Assembly (NCBI GenBank): GCA_026874595.1
Contig: CM049318.1
Coordinates: 44,992,456 to 45,056,455, forward strand
Reading direction: 5' to 3'
DNA length: 64,000 nt
DNA from: Sipunculus nudus
Taxonomy: Eukaryota; Annelida; Sipuncula; Golfingiida; Sipunculidae
Position 1 is the stretch's first letter. The number at the start of each line of letters is the position of its first letter. The position numbers and the translations under genes were made by a program. This document shows, piece by piece, positions 25,098 to 36,182 of this stretch. The notes under the pieces were generated by a model that saw only the letters and a program-made list of their open reading frames with translations, searched no databases and was not told the DNA's origin.

Positions 25098-25813
25098 AAG
25101 ATCGTGGTTTGTGCAAAAATGGCCGATTTAAATTGCGAAAGAAGCGTTTTAGAAGCTTCATTAGGCCATTTAGACCCTGTTACAAACGTCGTTTTCGCCG
25201 AAATCAGCTCGGTTTTCGCGTAATACAAGATCGTGTTTTCTGCAAAAGTGGCCGATTTAAATTGCGAAAGAAGCGTTTTAGAAGCTTCATTAGGCCATTT
25301 AGACCCTGTTACAAACGTCGTTTTCGCCGAAATCAGCTCGGTTTTCGCGTAATACAAGATCGTGTTTTCTGCAAAAGTGGCCGATTTAAATTGCGAAAGA
25401 AGCGTTTTAGAAGCTTCATTAGGCCATTTAGACCCTGTTACAAACGTCGTTTTCGCCGAAATGGGCTCGGTTTTCGCGTAATACAAGATCGTGTTTTGTG
25501 CAAAAATGGCCGAATTAAATAGAAAAAGAAGCGTTTCACAAGATTTATTAGGCCATTTAGAACCTGTTACAAACGTCGGTTTCGCCGAAATCAGCTCGGT
25601 TTCGGCGCAACACGAAATCGTTTTTTCTGCAAAAGTGGCCGATTTAAATTGCAAAAGATGCGTTTGAAAAGCTTCATTAGTCCATTCAGAACCTCTTACA
25701 AACGCCGTTTTCGCCGAAATTAGCTCGGTTTTCGCGTTATACAAGATCGGGTTTTGGCGAAAAATGGCCGATTTAAATAGCGAAAGAAGCGTTCACAAGC
25801 TTTATTAGGCCAG
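25098..25813 (+). repeat. Partial first higher-order repeat of satellite B
   Basis: About 5.5 monomers: canonical ones, two with the CTGCAAAAGTGG state, then the variant tail that begins with GAATTAAATAGAAAAAG and includes a GGCGCAACACGAAATCG monomer. The variant part matches the end of the next repeat about 3614 bp downstream, so this is the right end of another copy whose left part lies in the gap. Confidence 0.8.
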
Positions 25814-25817
25814 TTGA

Positions 25818-25827
25818 TAACCGGTTA
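25818..25827. repeat. TAACCGGTTA 10-bp palindrome in variant monomers
   Basis: Replaces the canonical GACCCTGTTAC context in variant monomers (CCAGTTGATAACCGGTTACAAACG). It is a perfect 10-bp palindrome that recurs at the same monomer position in the variant blocks. A second form, TTACCGGTAA, is at 26336-26345 and at matching places near 29947, 34208, 41271 and 63930. Confidence 0.85.
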
Positions 25828-26408
25828 CAAACGACGTTTTCGCCGAAATCAGCTCGGTTTCCTCGTAATACAAGATCGTGTTCGTGCAAAAATTGCCGAT
25901 TTAAATTGCGAAAGAAAGGTTTTAGAAGCTTCATTAGTCCAGTTGATAACCGGTTACAAGCGTCGTTTTCGCCGAAATCAGCTTGGTTTTCGCGTAATAC
26001 AAGGTCATGTTTTGTGCAAAAATGGCCGATTTAAATTCCGAAAAAAGCATTTTAGGAGCTTCACTGGTCCATTTAGAACCTGTTACAAACGCCGTTTTCG
26101 CCGAAATCAGCTCGGTTTCGGGCGCAACACGAAATCGTTTTTTGTGCAAAAATGGCCGATTTAAATTGCAAAAGATGTGTTTTAAAAACTTCATTAGTCC
26201 ATTCAGAACCTCTTACAATCGCCGTTTTCGCCGAAATTAGCTCGGTTTTCGCGTTATACAAGATCGTGTTTTGGCGAAAAATGGCCGATTTAAATAACGA
26301 AAGAAGCGTTTCACAAGCTTTATTAGGCCAGTTGATTACCGGTAACAAACGCCGTTTTCGCCGAAATCAGCTCGGTTTTCGCGTAATACAAGATCGTGTT
26401 TTGTGCAA

Positions 26409-26463
26409 AAATGGCCGATTTAAATTGCGAAAGAAGCGTTTTAGAAGCTTCATTAGGCCATTT
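26409..26463. repeat. AAATGGCC / GGCCATTT inverted repeat within the canonical monomer
   Basis: AAATGGCC at 26409-26416 and GGCCATTT at 26456-26463 are perfect 8-bp reverse complements separated by 39 bp. The loop contains the ATTTAAAT and GAAGCTTC palindromes. It is present in canonical monomers and lost in variant monomers that have GTCCATT instead of GGCCATT. Confidence 0.8.
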
Positions 26464-28089
26464 AGACCCTGTTACAAACGTCGTTTTCGCCGAAATCAGC
26501 TCGGTTTTCGCGTAATACAAGATCGTGTTTTGTGCAAAAATGGCCGATTTCAATTGCAAAAGAAGCGTTTTAGAAGCTTCATTAGGCCATTTAGACCCTG
26601 TTACAAACGTCGTTTTCGCCGAAATCAGCTCGGTTTTCGCGTAATACAAGATCGTGTTTTGTGCAAAAATGGCCGATTTAAATTGCGAAAGAAGCGTTTT
26701 AGAAGCTTCATTAGGCCATTTAGACCCTGTTACAAACGTCGTTTTCGCCGAAATGGGCTCGGTTTTCGCGTAATACAAGATCGTGTTTTGTGCAAAAATG
26801 GCCGATTTAAATTGCGAAAGAAGCGTTTTAGAAGCTTCATTAGGCCATTTAGACCCTGTTACAAACGTCGTTTTCGCCGAAATCAGCTCGGTTTTCGCGT
26901 AATACAAGATCGTGTTTTGTGCAAAAATGGCCGATTTAAATTGCGAAAGAAGCGTTTTAGAAGCTTCATTAGGCCATTTAGACCCTGTTACAAACGTCGT
27001 TTTCGCCGAAATCAGCTCGGTTTTCGCGTAATACAAGATCGTGTTTTCTGCAAAAGTGGCCGATTTAAATTGCGAAAGAAGCGTTTTAGAAGCTTCATTA
27101 GGCCATTTAGACCCTGTTACAAACGTCGTTTTCGCCGAAATCAGCTCGGTTTTCGCGTAATACAAGATCGTGTTTTGTGCAAAAATGGCCGATTTAAATT
27201 GCGAAAGAAGCGTTTTAGAAGCTTCATTAAGCCATTTAGACCCTGTTACAAACGTCGTTTTCGCCGAAATCAGCTCGGTTTTCGCGTAATACAAGATCGT
27301 GTTTTGTGCAAAAATGGCCGATTTAAATTGCGAAAGAAGCGTTTTAGAAGCTTCATTAGGCCATTTAGACCCTGTTACAAACGTCGTTTTCGCCGAAATG
27401 GGCTCGGTTTTCGCGTAATACAAGATCGTGTTTTGTGCAAAAATGGCCGATTTAAATTGCGAAAGAAGCATTTTAGAAGCTTCATTAGGCCATTTAGACC
27501 CTGTTACAAACGTCGTTTTCGCCGAAATCAGCTCGGTTTTCGCGTAATACAAGATCGTGTTTTGTGCAAAAATGGCCGATTTTAATTGCGAAAGAAGCGT
27601 TTTAGAAGCTTCATTAGGCCATTTAGACCCTGTTACAAACGTCGTTTTCGCCGAAATGGGCTCGGTTTTCGCGTAATACAAGATCGTGTTTTGTGCAAAA
27701 ATGGCCGATTTAAATTGCAAAAGAAGCGTTTTAGAAGCTTCATTAGGCCATTTAGACCCTGTTACAAACGTCGTTTTCGCCGAAATGGGCTCGGTTTTCG
27801 CGTAATACAAGATCGTGTTTTGTGCAAAAATGGCCGATTTAAATTGCGAAAGAAGCGTTTTAGAAGCTTCATTAGGCCATTTAGACCCTGTTACAAACGT
27901 CGTTTTCGCCGAAATCAGCTCGGTTTTCGCGTAATACAAGATCGTGTTTTGTGCAAAAATGGCCGATTTAAATTGCGAAAGAAGCGTTTTAGAAGCTTCA
28001 TTAGGCCATTTAGACCCTGTTACAAACGTCGTTTTCGCCGAAATCTGCTCGGTTTTCGCGTAATACAAGATCGTGTTTTCTGCAAAAAT

Positions 28090-28142
28090 GGCAGTTATCT
28101 GATGCTAAAGAAGCCATTTAGGATCTTCATTACCCGATTTAG
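28090..28142 (+). repeat. Landmark divergent monomer segment, copy 1
   Basis: After the normal TTTTCTGCAAAAATGG the sequence departs from the monomer (GCAGTTATCTGATGCTAAAG) and shows AAGCCATTTAGGATCTTCATTACCCGA in place of the usual centre, then returns to TTTAGACCCTGTTAC. The same variant appears 4258 bp later (33 monomers plus 1 bp), not 3614 bp, because the number of canonical monomers before it differs between the two higher-order copies. Confidence 0.8.
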
Positions 28143-29427
28143 ACCCTGTTACAAACGTCGTTTTCGCCGAAATCGGCTCGGTTTTCGCGTAATACAAGAT
28201 CGTGTTTTCTGCAAAAGTGGCCGATTTAAATTGCGAAAGAAGCGTTTTAGAAGCTTCATTAGGCCATTTAGACCCTGTTACAAACGTCGTTTTCGCCGAA
28301 ATGGGCTCGGTTTTCGCGTAATACAAGATCGTGTTTTGTGCAAAAATGGCCGATTTAAATTGCGAAAGAAGCGTTTTAGAAGCTTCATTAGGCCATTTAG
28401 ACCCTGTTACAAACGTCGTTTTCGCCGAAATGGGCTCGGTTTTCGCGTAATACAAGATCGTGTTTTGTGCAAAAATGGCCGATTTAAATTGCGAAAGAAG
28501 CGTTTTAGAAGCTTCATTAGGCCATTTAGACCCTGTTACAAACGTCGTTTTCGCCGAAATCAGCTCGGTTTTCGCGTAATACAAGATCGTGTTTTCTGCA
28601 AAAGTGGCCGATTTAAATTGCGAAAGAAGCGTTTTAGAAGCTTCATTAGGCCATTTAGACCCTGTTACAAACGTCGTTTTCGCCGAAATCAGCTCGGTTT
28701 TCGCGTAATACAAGATCGTGTTTTCTGCAAAAGTGGCCGATTTAAATTGCGAAAGAAGCGTTTTAGAAGCTTCATTAGGCCATTTAGACCCTGTTACAAA
28801 CGTCGTTTTCGCCGAAATGGGCTCGGTTTTCGCGTAATACAAGATCGTGTTTTGTGCAAAAATGGCCGATTTAAATTGCGAAAGAAGCGTTTTAGAAGCT
28901 TCATTAGGCCATTTAGACCCTGTTACAAACGTCGTTTTCGCCGAAATCAGCTCGGTTTTCGCGTAATACAAGATCGTGTTTTGTGCAAAAATGGCCGATA
29001 TAAATTGCGAAAGAAGCGTTTTAGAAACTTCATTAGTCTATTTAGACCCTGTCACAAACGCCGTTTTCGCCGAAATTTGCTCGGTTTTCGAGTTATACAA
29101 GATCGTGTTTTGTGCAAAAATGGCCGAATTAAATAGAAAAAGAAGCGTTTCACAAGATTTATTAGGCCATTTAGAACCTGTTACAAACGTCGGTTTCGCC
29201 GAAATCAGCTCGGTTTCGGCGCAACACGAAATCGTTTTTTCTGCAAAAGTGGCCGATTTAAATTGCAAAAGATGCGTTTGAAAAGCTTCATTAGTCCATT
29301 CAGAACCTCTTACAAACGCCGTTTTCGCCGAAATTAGCTCGGTTTTCGCGTTATACAAGATCGGGTTTTGGCGAAAAATGGCCGATTTAAATAGCGAAAG
29401 AAGCGTTCACAAGCTTTATTAGGCCAG

Positions 29428-32400
29428 TTGATAACCGGTTACAAACGACGTTTTCGCCGAAATCAGCTCGGTTTCCTCGTAATACAAGATCGTGTTCGTG
29501 CAAAAATTGCCGATTTAAATTGCGAAAGAAAGGTTTTAGAAGCTTCATTAGTCCAGTTGATAACCGGTTACAAGCGTCGTTTTCGCCGAAATCAGCTTGG
29601 TTTTCGCGTAATACAAGGTCATGTTTTGTGCAAAAATGGCCGATTTAAATTCCGAAAAAAGCATTTTAGGAGCTTCACTGGTCCATTTAGAACCTGTTAC
29701 AAACGCCGTTTTCGCCGAAATCAGCTCGGTTTCGGCGCAACACGAAATCGTTTTTTGTGCAAAAATGGCCGATTTAAATTGCAAAAGATGTGTTTTAAAA
29801 GCTTCATTAGTCCATTCAGAACCTCTTACAATCGCCGTTTTCGCCGAAATTAGCTCGGTTTTCGCGTTATACAAGATCGTGTTTTGGCGAAAAATGGCCG
29901 ATTTAAATAACGAAAGAAGCGTTTCACAAGCTTTATTAGGCCAGTTGATTACCGGTAACAAACGCCGTTTTCGCCGAAATCAGCTCGGTTTTCGCGTAAT
30001 ACAAGATCGTGTTTTGTGCAAAAATGGCCGATTTAAATTGCGAAAGAAGCGTTTTAGAAGCTTCATTAGGCCATTTAGACCCTGTTACAAACGTCGTTTT
30101 CGCCGAAATCAGCTCGGTTTTCGCGTAATACAAGATCGTGTTTTGTGCAAAAATGGCCGATTTAAATTGCGAAAGAAGCGTTTTAGAAGCTTCATTAGGC
30201 CATTTAGACCCTGTTACAAACGTCGTTTTCGCCGAAATGGGCTCGGTTTTCGCGTAATACAACATCGTGTTTTGTGCAAAAATGGCCGATTTAAATTGCG
30301 AAAGAAGCTTTTTAGAAGCTTCATTAGGCCATTTAGACCCTGTTACAAACGTCGTTTTCGCCGAAATCAGCTCGGTTTTCGCGTAATACAAGATCGTGTT
30401 TTCTGCAAAAATGGCCGATTTAAATTGCGAAAGAAGCGTTTTAGAAGCTTCATTAGGCCATTTAGTCCCTGTTACAAACGTCGTTTTCGCCGAAATGGGC
30501 TCGGTTTTCGCGTAATACAAGATCGTGTTTTGTGCAAAAATGGCCGATTTAAATTGCGAAAGAAGCGTTTTAGAAGCTTCATTAGGCCATTTAGACCCTG
30601 TTACAAACGTCGTTTTCGCCGAAATCAGCTCGGTTTTCGCGTAATACAAGATCGTGTTTTGTGGAAAAATGGCCGATTTAAATTGCGAAAGAAGCGTTTT
30701 AGAAGCTTCATTAGGCCATTTAGACCCTGTTACAAACGTCGTTTTCGCCGAAATCAGCTCGGTTTTCGCGTAATACAAGATCGTGTTTTGTGCAAAAATG
30801 GCCGATTTAAATTGCAAAAGAAGCGTTTTAGAAGCTTCATTAGGCCATTTAGACCCTGTTACAAACGTCGTTTTCGCCGAAATCAGCTCGGTTTTCGCGT
30901 AATACAAGATCGTGTTTTGTGCAAAAATGGCCGATTTAAATTGCGAAAGAAGCGTTTTAGAAGCTTCATTAGGCCATTTAGACCCTGTTACAAACGTCGT
31001 TTTCGCCGAAATGGGCTCGGTTTTCGCGTAATACAAGATCGTGTTTTGTGCAAAAATTGCCGATTTAAATTGCGAAAGAAGCGTTTTAGAAGCTTCATTA
31101 GGCCATTTAGACCCTGTTACAAACGTCGTTTTCGCCGAAATGGGCTCGGTTTTCGCGTAATACAAGATCGTGTTTTGTGCAAAAATGGCCGATTTAAATT
31201 GCGAAAGAAGCGTTTTAGAAGCTTCATTAGGCCATTTAGACCCTGTTACAAACGTCGTTTTCGCCGAAATCAGCTCGGTTTTCGCGTAATACAAGATCGT
31301 GTTTTCTGCAAAAGTGGCCGATTTAAATTGCGAAAGAAGCGTTTTAGAAGCTTCATTAGGCCATTTAGACCCTGTTACAAACGTCGTTTTCGCCGAAATC
31401 AGCTCGGTTTTCGCGTAATACAAGATCGTGTTTTGTGCAAAAATGGCCGATTTAAATTGCGAAAGAAGCGTTTTAGAAGCTTCATTAAGCCATTTAGACC
31501 CTGTTACAAACGTCGTTTTCGCCGAAATCAGCTCGGTTTTCGCGTAATACAAGATCGTGTTTTGTGCAAAAATGGCCGATTTAAATTGCGAAAGAAGCGT
31601 TTTAGAAGCTTCATTAGGCCATTTAGACCCTGTTACAAACGTCGTTTTCGCCGAAATGGGCTTGGTTTTCGCGTAATACAAGATCGTGTTTTGTGCAAAA
31701 ATGGCCGATTTAAATTGCGAAAGAAGCATTTTAGAAGCTTCATTAGGCCATTTAGACCCTGTTACAAACGTCGTTTTCGCCGAAATCAGCTCGGTTTTCG
31801 CGTAATACAAGATCGTGTTTTGTGCAAAAATGGCCGATTTTAATTGCGAAAGAAGCGTTTTAGAAGCTTCATTAGGCCATTTAGACCCTGTTACAAACGT
31901 CGTTTTCGCCGAAATGGGCTCGGTTTTCGCGTAATACAAGATCGTGTTTTGTGCAAAAATGGCCGATTTAAATTGCAAAAGAAGCGTTTTAGAAGCTTCA
32001 TTAGGCCATTTAGACCCTGTTACAAACGTCGTTTTCGCCGAAATGGGCTCGGTTTTCGCGTAATACAAGATCGTGTTTTGTGCAAAAATGGCCGATTTAA
32101 ATTGCGAAAGAAGCGTTTTAGAAGCTTCATTAGGCCATTTAGACCCTGTTACAAACGTCGTTTTCGCCGAAATCAGCTCGGTTTTCGCGTAATACAAGAT
32201 CGTGTTTTGTGCAAAAATGGCCGATTTAAATTGCGAAAGAAGCGTTTTAGAAGCTTCATTAGGCCATTTAGACCCTGTTACAAACGTCGTTTTCGCCGAA
32301 ATCTGCTCGGTTTTCGCGTAATACAAGATCGTGTTTTCTGCAAAAATGGCAGTTATCTGATGCTAAAGAAGCCATTTAGGATCTTCATTACCCGATTTAG

Positions 32401-33170
32401 ACCCTGTTACAAACGTCGTTTTCGCCGAAATCAGCTCGGTTTTCGCGTAATACAAGATCGTGTTTTCTGCAAAAGTGGCCGATTTAAATTGCGAAAGAAG
32501 CGTTTTAGAAGCTTCATTAGGCCATTTAGACCCTGTTACAAACGTCGTTTTTGCCGAAATGGGCTCGGTTTTCGCGTAATACAAGATCGTGTTTTGTGCA
32601 AAAATGGCCGATTTAAATTGCGAAAGAAGCGTTTTTAGAAGCTTCATTAGGCCATTTAGACCCTGTTACAAACGTCGTTTTCGCCGAAATCAGCTCGGTT
32701 TTCGCGTAATACAAGATCGTGTTTTGTGCAAAAATGGCCGATATAAATTGCGAAAGAAGCGTTTTAGAAACTTCATTAGTCCATTTAGACCCTGTCACAA
32801 ACGCCGTTTTCGCCGAAATTTGCTCGGTTTTCGAGTTATACAAGATCGTGTTTTGTGCAAAAATGGCCGAATTAAATAGAAAAAGAAGCGTTTCACAAGA
32901 TTTATTAGGCCATTTAGAACCTGTTACAAACGTCGGTTTCGCCGAAATCAGCTCGGTTTCGGCGCAACACGAAATCGTTTTTTCTGCAAAAGTGGCCGAT
33001 TTAAATTGCAAAAGATGCGTTTGAAAAGCTTCATTAGTCCATTCAGAACCTCTTACAAACGCCGTTTTCGCCGAAATTAGCTCGGTTTTCGCGTTATACA
33101 AGATCGGGTTTTGGCGAAAAATGGCCGATTTAAATAGCGAAAGAAGCGTTCACAAGCTTTATTAGGCCAG
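29428..33170 (+). repeat. Higher-order repeat copy 2, 29 monomers (3743 bp)
   Basis: Same layout as copy 1: variant block, canonical run, the GCAGTTATCTGATGC landmark near 32349, and the tail. It is one monomer longer (3743 = 29x129 + 2). Counting monomer states, there are about five extra monomers before the landmark and four fewer after it. One extra T occurs near 32635. The matching order of rare states before the landmark (CTGCAAAAGTGG, ATTAAGCC, GGGC with AAGCATTTTAG, TTTTAATTGCG) proves the two copies share ancestry as multi-monomer units. Confidence 0.85.
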
Positions 33171-34204
33171 TTGATAACCGGTTACAAACGACGTTTTCGC
33201 CGAAATCAGCTCGGTTTCCTCGTAATACAAGATCATGTTCGTGCAAAAATTGCCGATTTAAATTGCGAAAGAAAGGTTTTAGAAGCTTCATTAGTCCAGT
33301 TGATAACCGGTTACAAGCGTCGTTTTCGCCGAAATCAGCTTGGTTTTCGCGTAATACAAGGTCATGTTTTGTGCAAAAATGGCCGATTTAAATTCCGAAA
33401 AAAGCATTTTAGGAGCTTCACTGGTCCATTTAGAACCTGTTACAAACGCCGTTTTCGCCGAAATCAGCTCGGTTTCGGCGCAACACGAAATCGTTTTTTG
33501 TGCAAAAATGGCCGATTTAAATTGCAAAAGATGTGTTTTAAAAGCTTCATTAGTCCATTCAGAACCTCTTACAATCGCCGTTTTCGCCGAAATTAGCTCG
33601 GTTTTCGCGTTATACAAGATCGGGTTTTGGCGAAAAATGGCCGATTTAAATAGCGAAAGAAGCGTTCACAAGCTTTATTAGGCCAGTTGATAACCGGTTA
33701 CAAACGACGTTTTCGCCGAAATCAGCTCGGTTTCCTCGTAATACAAGATCGTGTTCGTGCAAAAATTGCCGATTTAAATTGCGAAAGAAAGGTTTTAGAA
33801 GCTTCATTAGTCCAGTTGATAACCGGTTACAAGCGTCGTTTTCGCCGAAATCAGCTTGGTTTTCGCGTAATACAAGGTCATGTTTTGTGCAAAAATGGCC
33901 GATTTAAATTCCGAAAAAAGCATTTTAGGAGCTTCACTGGTCCATTTAGAACCTGTTACAAACGCCGTTTTCGCCGAAATCAGCTCGGTTTCGGCGCAAC
34001 ACGAAATCGTTTTTTGTGCAAAAATGGCCGATTTAAATTGCAAAAGATGTGTTTTAAAAGCTTCATTAGTCCATTCAGAACCTCTTACAATCGCCGTTTT
34101 CGCCGAAATTAGCTCGGTTTTCGCGTTATACAAGATCGTGTTTTGGCGAAAAATGGCCGGATTTAAATAACGAAAGAAGCGTTTCACAAGCTTTATTAGG
34201 CCAG
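33171..34204 (+). repeat. Tandem duplication of a four-monomer variant block (2 x about 516 bp)
   Basis: The variant block that opens each long higher-order repeat occurs here twice in succession, at 33171-33686 and about 33687-34204, with no canonical run between. Offset is 516 = 4x129. Each copy carries AACCGGTTAC, the TTCCGAAAAAAGC monomer and the GGCGCAACACG monomer. The first ends in GGGTTTTGGCG and short GCGTTCACAAGC, the second in GTGTTTTGGCG, an extra G near 34160 and GATTACCGGTAAC. Confidence 0.8.
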
Positions 34205-35265
34205 TTGATTACCGGTAACAAACGCCGTTTTCGCCGAAATCAGCTCGGTTTCCTAGTAATACTAGATCGTATTTGTGCAAAAATGGCCGATTTAAATTGC
34301 GAAAGAAAAGTTTTAGAAGCTTTGATAACCGGTTACAAACGTCGTTTTCGCCGAAATCAGCTCGGTTTTCGCGTAATACAAGATCGCCTTTTCTGCAAAA
34401 ATGGCCGAATTAAATTGCGAAAGAAGCGTTTTAGAGGCATCAATAGTTCATTTAGAATCTGTTACAAACGCCGTTTCGCCGAAATCAGCTTGGTTTTCGC
34501 GTAATGCAAGATCATGTTTTGTGCAAAAATGGCCTATTTAAATTCCGAAAAAAAGCATTTTAGGAGCTTCACTGGTCCATTTAGAACCTGTTACAAACGC
34601 CGTTTTCGCCGAAATCAGCTCAGTTTCGGCGCAACACGAAATTGTTTTTTCTGGCAAAAATGGCCGATTTAAATTGCGAAAGATGCGTTTTAAAAGCTTC
34701 ATTAGTCCATTCAGAACCTCTTGCAAACGTGGTTTTTGCCGAAATCAGCTCGGTTTTCCAGTAATACAAGATCGTTTTTTCTGCAATAATGCTTCATTAG
34801 TCCATTCAGAACATGTTACAAATGGCGTTTTCACCGAGATCACCGCGAGTTTTGCGTAATAGAAGATCGTGTTCTCTGCAAAAATGGCCGATTTAAATTG
34901 CGAAAGAAGCGTTTTAGAAGCTTCATTAGTCCATTTAGAACTTGTTATAAACGTCGTTTTCGACAAAATCAGCTTGGTTTTCAAGTAATACAAGATCATG
35001 TTTTGTGCAAAAATGGCCGATTTAAATTCCGAAAAAATCATTTAAGGAGCTTCACTGGTCCATTCAGAACCTGTTACAAACGCCATTTTCGCCGAAATCA
35101 GCTCGATTTCGGCGCAACACGAAATCGTGTTTTGTGCAAAAATGGCCGATTTAAATTGCAAAAGATGCGTTTTTAAAAGCTTCATTAGTCCATTCAGAAC
35201 CCCTTACAATCGCCGTTTTCGCCGAAATTAGCTCGGTTTTCGCGTTATACAAGATCGTGTTTCGG
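33850..35265 (+). repeat. Segmental duplication unit P1 (partner about 40908-42320)
   Basis: A run of about 11 variant monomers recurs with a constant offset of about 7057-7060 bp: matching points are 33880/40938, 34538/41595, 34674/41731 and 34898/41955. Shared rare marks include the CTAGTAATACTAG variant, a 13-bp deletion that joins AGAAGCTT directly to GATAACCGG, the 95-bp truncated monomer, and ACAAAATCAGCTTGG. The partner differs by few bases, such as three extra T near 42040. The duplication covers a mixed series of monomers, so it moved as one block. Confidence 0.75.
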
Positions 35266-36165
35266 CGAAAAATGGGCCGATTTAAATAGCGAAAGAAGCG
35301 TTTCACAAGCTTTATTAGGCCAGTTGATAACCGGTTACAAACGCCGTTTTCGCCGAAAACAGCTCGGTTTCCTCGTAATACAAGATCGTGTTTGTGCAAA
35401 AATGGCCGATTTAAATTGCGAAAGAAACGTTTTAGAAGCTTCATTAGTCCAGTTGATAACGGGCTACAATCGTCGTTTTCGCCGAAATCAGCTCGGTTTT
35501 AGCGTAATACAAGATCGTGTTTTCTGCAAAAATGGCCGATTTAAATTGCGAAAGAAGCGTTTTAGAAACTTCATTAGGCCATTGACACCCTGTTACAAAC
35601 GCCGTTTTCGCCGAAATTCGCTCGGTTTTCGAGTAATACAAGATCGTGTTCTCTGCAAAAATGGCCGATTTAAATTGCAAAAGAAGCTCTTTAGAATCTT
35701 CATTAGTCTATTTAGAACCTGTTATAAACGTAGTTATCGCCGAAATCAGCTCGGTTTTCGTGTAATACAAGATCGTGTTTTGTGCAAAAATGGCCGATTT
35801 AAATTGCGAAAGAAGCGTTTAAGAAGCTTCATTAGGCCATTTAGACCCTGTTACAAACGTCGTTTTCGCCGAAATCAGCTCGGTTTTCGCGTAATACAAG
35901 ATCGTGTTTTGTGCAAAAATGGCCGATATAAATTGCGAAAGAAGCGTTTTAGAAACTTCATTAGTCCATTTAGACCCTGTCACAAACGCCGTTTTCGCCG
36001 AAATTTGCTCGGTTTTCGAGTTATACAAGATCGTGTTTTGTGCAAAAATGGCCGAATTAAATAGAAAAAGAAGCGTTTCACAAGATTTATTAGGCCATTT
36101 AGAACCTGTTACAAACGTCGGTTTCGCCGAAATCAGCTCGGTTTCGGCGCAACACGAAATCGTTT
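34540..36165 (+). repeat. Segmental duplication unit P2 (partner about 39057-40682)
   Basis: This overlaps P1 and matches a second place at an offset of 4517-4518 bp: 34745/39263, 35819/40336 and 35904/40421. It includes the TTAGAAACTTCATTAGGCCATTGACACCC monomer and the TAGTTATCGCCG monomer, which are rare elsewhere. Overlap of P1 and P2 shows that this part of the array grew by several rounds of block duplication with different endpoints. Confidence 0.75.
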
Positions 36166-36182
36166 TTTCTGCAAAAATGGGC

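Larger units (their letters stand above)
25814..29427 (+). repeat. Higher-order repeat copy 1, 28 monomers (3614 bp)
   Basis: Begins with the variant block containing GATAACCGGTTAC and TTTCCTCGTAATAC, then TTCCGAAAAAAGCATTTTAGG, the GGCGCAACACG monomer and the GATTACCGGTAAC monomer. This is followed by about 22 near-canonical monomers, and it ends with the GAATTAAATAGAAAAAG tail. A strongly diverged monomer (GCAGTTATCTGATGC) lies near 28091. The same order starts again at 29428, an offset of 3614 = 28x129 + 2. The order of CAGC/GGGC and GTGC/CTGC states inside the canonical run resembles that of copy 2 only in blocks, showing unequal exchange. Confidence 0.85.

Noticed and set aside
24496-25744. 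Open frames that cross the first N run, and similar ones at 49885-50737
   Set aside because: The translated residues across the gaps are unknown bases; gap size is arbitrary.
26152-29136. Frames of 477, 516 and (minus) 581 codons in the first long higher-order repeat
   Set aside because: Same in-register artefact of the 3x43 unit. Two plus-strand frames meet at a TTTTAATTG variant that makes a stop, as expected for unselected sequence.
29621-31843. 740-codon open frame on plus, and a 796-codon frame on minus at 29936-32326
   Set aside because: Both arise from a 129-bp monomer (43 codons) with no stop in that frame. Opposite strands are open over the same span, the repeats are arginine-rich or low-complexity, and frames end at variant monomers. 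No known domain or start context is seen.
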